A stretch of DNA of 5,617 nt from Desulfuromonadaceae bacterium. Lineage in GTDB: Bacteria; Desulfobacterota; Desulfuromonadia; Desulfuromonadales; Syntrophotaleaceae. Numbering within the stretch: position 1 is the first letter of the stretch; each line of letters opens with the position of its first letter. The position numbers and the translations under genes are program-made. The notes under the pieces are model-generated. The model saw only the letters and a program-made list of their open reading frames with translations, searched no databases and was not told the origin of the DNA. This document shows positions 1 to 4,840 of this stretch, piece by piece. Where the stretch lies: contig JAIOSZ010000160.1 of NCBI GenBank assembly GCA_021107335.1, positions 1 to 5,617 on the forward strand, in the 5' to 3' direction.

Positions 1-1692
1 AATGACCATAGCATCGATGAAGACGACAAGAGCTTTAGTGCCCTTTTTGACCGTAGCAACAAAGAACCGAATGTAAGACATGTGCTCGAAAGCACAATTG
101 TCCAGATCAATCCAGAGACTGTGGTGGTTGATGTAGGATATAAGTCCGAAGCCATCATTCCGCTCGACGAGCTAGCCGATAAAAACGGCGAGGTTGACGT
201 TAACGTTGGTGACAAGCTTGATGTTCTATTCGAGCGTCGCGAAAACGAAAACGGTCTGATCGGTCTGTCCAAAGAAAAGGCCGACCGTCAGAAGATCTGG
301 AATGGTCTTGAAGAGGATGCAGTGGTTGAAGGTCGAATCGTCAGCCGCATCAAGGGTGGTCTGTCCGTCGATATCGGCGTCACGGCCTTCCTGCCGGGCT
401 CTCAGGTTGATCTGAGACCGGTACGCAATCTCGACAAACTCCTCGGCGAAAGCTTTGATTTCAAGATTATCAAACTCAATAAGCGGCGCGGTAACATCGT
501 GCTGTCCCGCCGAGTGCTGCTCGAAGAACTTCGTGAGAGTCAGCGCAAAGGCACTCTCGACACACTGGCCGAAGGTCAGGAAATCGAAGGTGTGGTTAAG
601 AATCTCACCGATTACGGTGCGTTTATTGACCTCGGTGGCATCGACGGCCTGCTGCATATTACCGATATGTCTTGGGGCCGCGTGGCACATCCTTCGGATG
701 TGTTGGCTGTCGGCGACAAGATCAACGTTAAGGTTCTTAAGTTCGACCAGGAGAAGGAACGCGTCTCCCTCGGCCTTAAGCAGATGGTCGGGGATCCCTG
801 GCTCAACGTTGCGGATAAATATCCGGTTGGCACCCGCGTCAATGGCAAGGTTGTCAGCCTGACTGATTACGGTGCATTCGTCGAGTTGAATGAAGGGGTT
901 GAAGGTTTGATCCACGTCTCAGAAATGAGCTGGACCAAGCGCATCAAGCATCCCAATAAGCTTCTCAGCGTTGGTGACGAAATCGAAACCATCGTGCTGG
1001 CACTCGATACCCCGAGCCGTCGTATTTCTCTCGGCCTGAAGCAGATCGAGCGCAATCCTTGGGAAGTTATCGGCGAGAAGTTCCCCATCGGAACTATCAT
1101 CGAAGGTCAGGTCAAGAACATTACCGATTTCGGCATCTTTGTTGGTGTTGACGAAGGTATTGACGGTCTGGTGCATATTTCCGACCTGTCCTGGACCAAG
1201 CGCATCAAGCACCCTTCCGAACTCTATAAGAAGGGCGATCTGGTCAAGGCAGTTGTTCTGAATATTGATCAGGATAACGAGCGTTTCTCCCTGGGTGTTA
1301 AGCAATTGGCTGCCGATCCGTGGCAGACGATCACCACCCGCTACGCTCCTGGGACTCTGATTAACGGCAAGGTGACTTCGGTGACTGATTTCGGTATCTT
1401 CCTTGAAGTGGAAGAGGGTATCGAAGGATTGATTCACGTCTCCGAGATCAGCAAAGAAAAGATCGACACTCCGAAAGATTTCGCCAATGTCGGCGATTCT
1501 CTCGAGGCGGTCGTGCTGCATGTCGACACCAACGAGCGCAAAATTGCTCTGTCAATCAAGAGCTTGGCTCGTCAGAAAGAGAAAGCTGAAGTTGATGAGT
1601 TCATGGGGGCACAGAAGAATGCTACCTCCAGCCTGGGCGATCTGCTCCAGGGAGCCATGAACAAGGCCGGTGGCGATAGCGAAGAAGAATAA
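1..1692 (+). CDS. rpsA: 30S ribosomal protein S1 (5' end outside window)
   Basis: S1 is the large ribosomal protein that captures mRNA on the 30S subunit and helps initiation on structured or weak Shine-Dalgarno leaders. The frame is open from base 1 and gives 563 residues. Six S1 (OB-fold) repeats are visible, at about residues 31-92, 108-171, 191-260, 277-347, 364-434 and 451-521. Repeats 3-6 carry the typical pattern of TD(Y/F)G(A/I)F, then GL(L/I/V)H(I/V)S/T, then a closing (R)xSLGxKQ-type strand. An acidic, Gly-rich tail follows and ends in SEEE. Length and domain count match the long six-domain form of Proteobacteria (E. coli S1 is 557 residues). The segment before repeat 1 contains KSFSALFDRS, equivalent to the SFAQLFEES start region of E. 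coli S1, so coding begins upstream of base 1. A GTG at 82 is not the start because it has no Shine-Dalgarno and would cut into repeat 1. Tandem stops TAA-TAG end the gene. Confidence 0.97.
   Translation, partial: NDHSIDEDDKSFSALFDRSNKEPNVRHVLESTIVQINPETVVVDVGYKSEAIIPLDELADKNGEVDVNVGDKLDVLFERRENENGLIGLSKEKADRQKIWNGLEEDAVVEGRIVSRIKGGLSVDIGVTAFLPGSQVDLRPVRNLDKLLGESFDFKIIKLNKRRGNIVLSRRVLLEELRESQRKGTLDTLAEGQEIEGVVKNLTDYGAFIDLGGIDGLLHITDMSWGRVAHPSDVLAVGDKINVKVLKFDQEKERVSLGLKQMVGDPWLNVADKYPVGTRVNGKVVSLTDYGAFVELNEGVEGLIHVSEMSWTKRIKHPNKLLSVGDEIETIVLALDTPSRRISLGLKQIERNPWEVIGEKFPIGTIIEGQVKNITDFGIFVGVDEGIDGLVHISDLSWTKRIKHPSELYKKGDLVKAVVLNIDQDNERFSLGVKQLAADPWQTITTRYAPGTLINGKVTSVTDFGIFLEVEEGIEGLIHVSEISKEKIDTPKDFANVGDSLEAVVLHVDTNERKIALSIKSLARQKEKAEVDEFMGAQKNATSSLGDLLQGAMNKAGGDSEEE
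930..1211 (+). repeat. 21-bp exact direct repeat in S1 domains 4 and 5
   Basis: Bases 930-950 and 1191-1211 are identical over 21 bases and lie 261 bases (87 codons) apart in the same frame. Both encode the segment WTKRIKH at the equivalent place in S1 repeats 4 and 5. The repeat follows from the internal duplication history of S1. Full nucleotide identity, including third positions, is more than the protein requires. Confidence 0.85.
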
Positions 1693-1707
1693 TAGTGGTC
1701 TAACTCT

Positions 1708-1750
1708 CGAAGCCCGTGCGGTCTCTGACCGCCGGGCTTCGTCTGTTTTA
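1708..1750 (+). terminator. Intrinsic terminator after rpsA
   Basis: A GC-rich hairpin starts 15 bases after the rpsA stop. Arms CGAAGCCCG (1708-1716) and CGGGCTTCG (1733-1741) pair perfectly. After one bulged T (1717), GCGGTC (1718-1723) pairs with GACCGC (1727-1732) around a TCT loop. The sequence that follows, TCTGTTTTA, is a moderate U-tract. The position is right for ending the abundant rpsA transcript. The hairpin ends only 20 bases before the sppA start codon. Confidence 0.88.
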
Positions 1751-1761
1751 TGGAATAGCTA

Positions 1762-2655
1762 ATGAAGAAAAGACCATTTTTGATGGCCCTGCTGACCCTT
1801 GGGGCCATTTTTGTTTTTTTTCTGCTGCTGATTGTTGTGGTCGGCAAAATGTCGGGCCAGTCAGGCCGGTCGAGTCGGTTTGTGTATGGGGATAAGGTAG
1901 GTTACATCACCATCGCTGGCGCCATTACCACATCTGAAAAAATTGTTGAACAGATTGTTGATTTTAAAGAAGACAGTTCCGTTAAGGCCATCGTTCTACG
2001 GATTAATTCCCCCGGGGGCAGTGTTAGCCCTTCGCAGGAAATTTACGATGAGGTAAAAGCCGCCGCTGCCCTTAAGCCGGTGGTCGTTTCCATGGGTTCT
2101 GTAGCCGCTTCCGGCGGGTATTATATTGCCGTTCCTGCCCAGAGGATTCTCGCCAACCCCGGCACTATCACGGGCAGTATCGGCGTCATCATGCAGTTCA
2201 CCAATGTTGAAGAACTGCTCGGTAAAGTTGGTTTAAAGAGCCAGGTGGTCAAAAGTGGCCTGCACAAGGATATCGGTTCTCCTATGCGGCCCATGTCTTC
2301 TGCTGATCGTGAAATTCTACAATCGCTAATCGATGATGTCTATGCGCAGTTTGTGCAGGCGGTTGCCGAGTCCCGGCAGATGGACCCAGATAAGGTTCGA
2401 CTACTCGCTGACGGCCGTATCTTCACCGGTCGCCAAGCTTTTGAAGCCGGCCTAGTGGATGAACTTGGTGGTTACCAGGATGCGATTAGAGTGGCTGCTG
2501 AGCTAGCTGGTATCGAGGGAAAGCCGAAAGTGGTCTACCCTGCAGCTGATAAGCAAGAATTTCTGCAACATTTTATTCAAGAGACTGCGCAGCTGGTTAA
2601 GCAAAGCGTACAGGGTGGTGATGCTGGCCTGCAGTTCCTCTGGTCTGGGAAATAG
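1762..2655 (+). CDS. sppA: Signal peptide peptidase SppA (short form)
   Basis: SppA is a membrane-anchored serine/lysine protease (peptidase family S49) that digests signal peptides left in the membrane after signal peptidase has cut. The 297-residue product begins MKKRP followed by one hydrophobic segment (about residues 6-28), the N-terminal anchor, so the catalytic domain should lie outside the cytoplasm. The ClpP-like fold is seen as INSPGGS (81-87) and MGSVAASGGYYIA (111-123), with the likely nucleophile Ser117 in ASGGYY. Lys169 in LHKDIGSP is the likely general base. The Ser-Lys distance of 52 matches B. subtilis SppA (Ser147, Lys199) as I recall it. This is the short single-domain form, not the 67-kDa double-domain E. 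coli type. The start has only a weak Shine-Dalgarno (GGAA, 1752-1755). The C-terminus runs into ihfB with nine bases between, so the two are clearly coupled. Confidence 0.95.
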   Translation: MKKRPFLMALLTLGAIFVFFLLLIVVVGKMSGQSGRSSRFVYGDKVGYITIAGAITTSEKIVEQIVDFKEDSSVKAIVLRINSPGGSVSPSQEIYDEVKAAAALKPVVVSMGSVAASGGYYIAVPAQRILANPGTITGSIGVIMQFTNVEELLGKVGLKSQVVKSGLHKDIGSPMRPMSSADREILQSLIDDVYAQFVQAVAESRQMDPDKVRLLADGRIFTGRQAFEAGLVDELGGYQDAIRVAAELAGIEGKPKVVYPAADKQEFLQHFIQETAQLVKQSVQGGDAGLQFLWSGK

Positions 2656-2660
2656 GAGGG
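2654..2660 (+). promoter_or_regulatory. Strong Shine-Dalgarno of ihfB overlapping the sppA stop
   Basis: AGGAGGG at 2654-2660 shares two bases with the sppA stop codon TAG (2653-2655) and ends four bases before the ihfB ATG at 2665. The arrangement suggests one mRNA and possible translational coupling. The ihfB site is much stronger than that of sppA, which would let a small, abundant DNA-binding protein be made in excess of the protease. Confidence 0.85.
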
Positions 2661-2664
2661 TGAC

Positions 2665-2952
2665 ATGACAAAAAGTGAATTGATCGAACAACTGTCCTAT
2701 AGCAACAACCTGTTGGGGAAAAAAGAATCAGAACTGGTTGTTAATACGCTTCTTGACGGAATTCGCAACGCCTTGGTTGAAGGCCAGAGGGTCGAGATTC
2801 GTGGTTTCGGATCCTTTACCGTTCGTACTCGGGACGCCCGTGAAGCCCGCAATCCCAAGAGCGGAGAGGTTGTGCAGATCGCGGCTAAAAAGACTGCTTT
2901 CTTCAAAACCGGCAAAGAGCTACGGGAACGGGTTGACAATGAAAACGGGTAG
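2665..2952 (+). CDS. ihfB: Integration host factor subunit beta (HU/IHF family)
   Basis: IHF is a heterodimeric nucleoid protein that bends DNA sharply at specific sites and helps replication, recombination and sigma-54 promoters. The beta subunit pairs with IHF-alpha, which is not encoded here. The 95-residue product opens MTKSELIEQL, nearly the same as E. coli IhfB (MTKSELIERL), and its length fits the family. EIRGFGSF (44-51) is the conserved strand at the start of the DNA-binding arm. ARNPKSGE (61-68) is the arm tip with Pro64, the residue that intercalates between base pairs, at the same number as in E. coli. FFKTGKELRERV (79-90) is the usual C-terminal helix signature. The MTKSEL start and position near rpsA favour the beta subunit over HU or IHF-alpha. 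The start is fixed by an AGGAGGG four bases upstream. Confidence 0.93.
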   Translation: MTKSELIEQLSYSNNLLGKKESELVVNTLLDGIRNALVEGQRVEIRGFGSFTVRTRDAREARNPKSGEVVQIAAKKTAFFKTGKELRERVDNENG

Positions 2953-2989
2953 GGCACTTGCAGTCAATTGGATTTTAGGTAAATAATTC

Positions 2990-3379
2990 ATGAAAAAGCC
3001 TAATACGCATTTAGCTATCTCGCCGACCTGGGTTGGTACGATGGTCGAACTGACCGATAATCGCGCCGTCGCCCAATTGGAAACCCGTGCAGAAATGTGT
3101 GCTGATGAGGCCGGCTTGGTTCATGGTGGTTTTGCTTTTGGCTTGGCAGATTATGCCGCGATGCTGGCGGTAAACGACCCCTATGTGGTTCTTGGTGCGG
3201 CTGAAACAAAGTTTCTGGCCCCCGTTTGTTGCGGTCAATTGATGGTTGCCACCGCTGAGGTTGTGACAGAACAGGGGAAGAAACGTCAGGTTGAGTGCCG
3301 GATTTCGGTCGATGATCGAGTCGTTTTTACAGGCTGTTTTACCTGTTTTGTTTTGCAGCAGCATATTATGGATCAGTGA
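2990..3379 (+). CDS. PaaI-type hotdog-fold thioesterase, substrate unknown
   Basis: This 129-residue protein looks like a small acyl-CoA thioesterase of the PaaI/YdiI hotdog superfamily, soluble and cytosolic, with no signal peptide or membrane segment. The key motif is GLVHGGFAFGLADYAAMLAV (42-61). HGG (45-47) followed by the long central helix is the family signature, and Asp54 in that helix is a likely acidic catalytic residue. ETKFLAPV (72-79) fits the strand after the helix. The C-terminal half contains the usual paired strands (ATAEVV, RQVECRISVDD, VVFTGCFTCFVL). It is rich in cysteine, with six. An in-frame TAA at 2984-2986 fixes ATG 2990 as the first possible start; AGG at 2977-2979 is a modest Shine-Dalgarno. 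It follows ihfB by 37 bases and is the last gene before a strong terminator, so it probably ends the sppA-ihfB operon. The substrate cannot be inferred from its neighbours. Confidence 0.8.
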   Translation: MKKPNTHLAISPTWVGTMVELTDNRAVAQLETRAEMCADEAGLVHGGFAFGLADYAAMLAVNDPYVVLGAAETKFLAPVCCGQLMVATAEVVTEQGKKRQVECRISVDDRVVFTGCFTCFVLQQHIMDQ

Positions 3380-3436
3380 CCCAGGTCTCAGAGATTAGTC
3401 GGAGGGTCCGTTCTTCAGTACTTCTGAAATTATAAT

Positions 3437-3472
3437 GAAAAGGCCCCGTCCTATCCAGGATGGGGCCTTTTC
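3437..3472. terminator. Strong, probably bidirectional intrinsic terminator
   Basis: GAAAAGGCCCC (3437-3447) pairs perfectly with GGGGCCTTTTC (3462-3472). Inside, a G-T wobble and TCCT (3449-3452) with AGGA (3457-3460) extend the stem to 16 pairs around a four-base ATCC loop. The A-run on the left arm and T-run on the right arm make it work on either strand. On the + strand it ends the block upstream of it. No gene is seen converging on it from the right, so the minus-strand function may be idle or may serve an unrecognised transcript. Confidence 0.92.
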
Positions 3473-3756
3473 AGCTATAGCGGTCTTTTCGAGGTAAAAA
3501 GTTCGCTACCGCTGACGGATCTCTCCGGGATGCCGGAAGCCTCTTACAATCATAACCGTTTAAAAATATCCGCTCTCGACAGTCACTTTAGGCGTCCCAC
3601 TTCGTGGTGGGCTGGCTCACCATGACCCAGGTCAAGGGCTTTGTGGCAGAACTGTTGGTCATCGATTATATGAAGCATCCCCGGTCACCCCAGAGATGGG
3701 TCAGGGCCAAAAGCCCTTGTTAGTTTGAGATTAACAGGGCTTCGCTTTCTGTCAAC
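3473..3756. other. Non-coding, structured intergenic stretch of unknown role
   Basis: About 280 bases with no recognisable gene. Visible hairpins are AGCGGT (3479-3484) with ACCGCT (3508-3513), with CTTTT/AAAAG nested inside; TCCGG-GATG-CCGGA (3524-3537); an AT-rich spacer (3544-3570); CCCAC (3596-3600) with GTGGG (3607-3611); and ATGACC (3622-3627) with GGTCAT (3657-3662). A 13-bp stem joins 3633-3646 to 3707-3719 with one bulged G. Two tiny overlapping ORFs (3530-3625 and 3622-3723) occur but have no good ribosome binding site. I could not match the stretch to 6S RNA, tmRNA, RNase P, SRP RNA, T-box, or the SAM, cobalamin, TPP or GEMM riboswitches by their conserved cores. It could be a small RNA locus, a leader element or decayed sequence. 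Confidence 0.5.
3711..3750 (+). terminator. Terminator-like hairpin in the intergenic stretch
   Basis: AAGCCCT (3711-3717) pairs with AGGGCTT (3736-3742). After a bulged T (3718), GTTA (3719-3722) pairs with TAAC (3732-3735) around a nine-base loop. The following bases CGCTTTCTGT are only partly T-rich, so this is a weak + strand terminator. Read on the minus strand, the hairpin is followed by TTTTGG once the A-run at 3709-3712 is reversed, so direction is uncertain. Its left arm can instead pair with 3633-3642. Confidence 0.45.
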
Positions 3757-3785
3757 CTGACAGGGGTAATTCCTTAGGTTATTGT
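3757..3785 (+). promoter_or_regulatory. Candidate sigma-70 promoter P1 for the pseudouridine synthase gene
   Basis: CTGACA (3757-3762) matches the -35 consensus in five of six positions. After exactly 17 bases comes TATTGT (3780-3785), matching the -10 in four of six. Transcription would begin near 3792, about 80 bases before the ATG. It lies just downstream of the hairpin at 3711-3742, where a new transcript would be expected to start. Confidence 0.45.
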
Positions 3786-3832
3786 CGGGTAATAAGGCCA
3801 AGACAGGCCTGTTGAGGGTATGTTATTATCCG
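3786..3832. repeat. Inverted repeat around the rluA-family gene promoter region
   Basis: CGGGTAATAA (3786-3795) and TTATTATCCG (3823-3832) are inverted copies matching at nine of ten positions (a G-T pair in RNA), 27 bases apart. A smaller hairpin, AGGCC (3795-3799) with GGCCT (3806-3810), is nested between them. In RNA this would be a stable leader stem. In DNA it could be an operator dyad flanking the second candidate promoter, whose -10 lies in the right arm. Confidence 0.5.
3800..3829 (+). promoter_or_regulatory. Candidate sigma-70 promoter P2
   Basis: TATTAT (3824-3829) matches the -10 consensus in five of six positions. AAGACA (3800-3805), 18 bases upstream, matches the -35 in four of six. 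The start would be near 3836, giving a 5' leader of roughly 35 bases that includes the Shine-Dalgarno. It is an alternative to, or works with, the candidate at 3757-3785. Confidence 0.4.
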
Positions 3833-3853
3833 CACCACAGATTTAAAAAGTTT

Positions 3854-3860
3854 AGGGAGG
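3854..3860 (+). promoter_or_regulatory. Shine-Dalgarno of the pseudouridine synthase gene
   Basis: AGGGAGG ends nine bases before the ATG at 3870 and fixes that start codon. It follows an A/T-rich run (3841-3853) that should remain unpaired, so translation should be efficient. Confidence 0.8.
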
Positions 3861-3869
3861 TTCGCCAGG

Positions 3870-4787
3870 ATGTCGTCCAAGATCTACCGTCTCATCGTTG
3901 ATGCACAGGGCTCAGGCCTGCGCATCGATCAGTATGTTGCCAGTCAAACCCCGGACCTTTCCCGGGGGGTTGTTCGCAAGGTTATCGATCTCGGCGGTGT
4001 CCATATAGCAGGGCGCCGTATCGGCCGCTGCTCCCTGGCTGTTCGAGCAGGGCAGTCTGTCGAGGTTTATCTCGATGGTCGCTCCCTCGATATCTTTTCC
4101 CTCTGCGCCGAGCATATTCTGTTTCAGGATGCTTATCTGCTGGTTATCGACAAGCCGCCCGGTATTGACTTTCAACCTACCCATGCCCGCTTTAAAGGGA
4201 CCCTTTACGATGCCGTCCTGCGCTATGTTGAGGGTGTAAAGGGTGGCAAGGGAGACGTCAGTCTTGGGATGGTACAGCGCCTTGATCGGGAAACTTCCGG
4301 GGTGACGGTCTTTTCCATTCACCAGCGCGCTCATAAGGCCATGACTCATATGTTTGCCGAGCGCCGGGTTGACAAGCTGTATCGGACTCTGGTGGCCGGT
4401 CGGCCGGTTGACAAAGAGGGCGAGTTTCGCTCTCTGCTGGCCCGTCAACATCGTACCAATCTGATGAAATCCGTAGACAAGGGTGGCAAGGAAGCGATCA
4501 CCCGTTATCGGGTTGTGGAAGAATTTGCCGACTGTACTCTGGTTGAGGTGGAACTGGTAACGGGGCGATCTCATCAGATTCGAGCTCACTTTTCCGAGGC
4601 CGGACACCCATTGCTCGGTGATATACGCTATGGGGGCCCTTCTTTGGTCTCTGGTTGCGAGGTGGGTCGCTCGATGTTGCATGCCTTTCGTCTTTCCTTT
4701 GAGCACCCGGTAAGCCGTGACGCTTTGGTGTTTGAAGCTCCCCTTCCCGAGGATATGGCTGGCCTGCTTACTCATCTGTCAACGTAA
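3870..4787 (+). CDS. RluA-family pseudouridine synthase with S4 domain
   Basis: Enzymes of this family isomerise uridine to pseudouridine in 23S rRNA or tRNA. The 305-residue product has an N-terminal S4 RNA-binding domain (about residues 16-67, LRIDQYV... to ...VEVYLDG) and then the catalytic domain. DKPPGI (94-99) is the family's KP(A/P)G motif. QRLDRETSGV (136-145) holds the catalytic Asp139. KLYRTLVAG (169-177) and GRSHQIRAHFSEAGHPLLGD (232-251) are the later conserved blocks. Length and layout resemble RluC/RluD. The residue before RLDR, normally His, is Gln136, and the VHP seen after the KPxG motif is replaced by FQPTHAR, so I do not assign RluC, RluD or RluA and name no target site. 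A strong Shine-Dalgarno sets the start. The gene stands after its own candidate promoters and is followed 53 bases later by lgt, with which it is probably co-transcribed. Confidence 0.9.
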   Translation: MSSKIYRLIVDAQGSGLRIDQYVASQTPDLSRGVVRKVIDLGGVHIAGRRIGRCSLAVRAGQSVEVYLDGRSLDIFSLCAEHILFQDAYLLVIDKPPGIDFQPTHARFKGTLYDAVLRYVEGVKGGKGDVSLGMVQRLDRETSGVTVFSIHQRAHKAMTHMFAERRVDKLYRTLVAGRPVDKEGEFRSLLARQHRTNLMKSVDKGGKEAITRYRVVEEFADCTLVEVELVTGRSHQIRAHFSEAGHPLLGDIRYGGPSLVSGCEVGRSMLHAFRLSFEHPVSRDALVFEAPLPEDMAGLLTHLST

Positions 4788-4800
4788 TCTGTTGCCGATA

Positions 4801-4819
4801 CAAAATTTCAGGAATTTTG
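4801..4819 (+). other. Small AT-rich hairpin between the pseudouridine synthase gene and lgt
   Basis: CAAAATT (4801-4807) and AATTTTG (4813-4819) form a seven-pair stem with a five-base loop. It is AT-rich and has no T-run after it, so it is not a convincing terminator. It stops 11 bases before the lgt Shine-Dalgarno. The remainder of the 53-base gap shows nothing further. Confidence 0.35.
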
Positions 4820-4840
4820 GACTGCTTTGAAGGAATATTT

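Noticed and set aside
82..84. GTG as the start codon of rpsA
   Set aside because: The frame is open back to base 1, there is no Shine-Dalgarno before it, and the preceding residues (KSFSALFDRS) align with the N-terminus of known S1 proteins.
919..1521. Long minus-strand ORF (200 codons) inside rpsA, and the 226-915 minus ORF
   Set aside because: They are antisense shadows of the six-domain S1 gene, with repeated composition mirroring the S1 repeats and no recognisable family.
3431..3436. Perfect TATAAT -10 hexamer
   Set aside because: No -35 at 16-18 bases upstream and no extended TG; the transcript would start inside the strong terminator at 3437-3472.
3644..3658. Sigma-54-like promoter, TGGCAG-N5-TTGG
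   Set aside because: The spacing is right, but the key -12 C is a G and the -24 C is also changed. It lies inside the long stem and has no gene close downstream.
3592..3706. Minus-strand peptide-like frame in the gap (MLHIIDDQQF...)
   Set aside because: It has no ribosome binding site or recognisable homology and mirrors the GC-rich third positions of the other strand; overlapping frames all look equally protein-like.
3473..3869. Known structured RNAs (6S, tmRNA, RNase P, SRP, T-box, common riboswitches)
   Set aside because: I looked for the conserved cores I remember on both strands and found none. A covariance search could still detect a divergent member.
3912..4775. Minus-strand ORF of 287 codons opposite the pseudouridine synthase gene
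   Set aside because: The + strand frame has all RluA-family motifs and a good Shine-Dalgarno; the antisense frame has no recognisable domain and is explained by codon bias.
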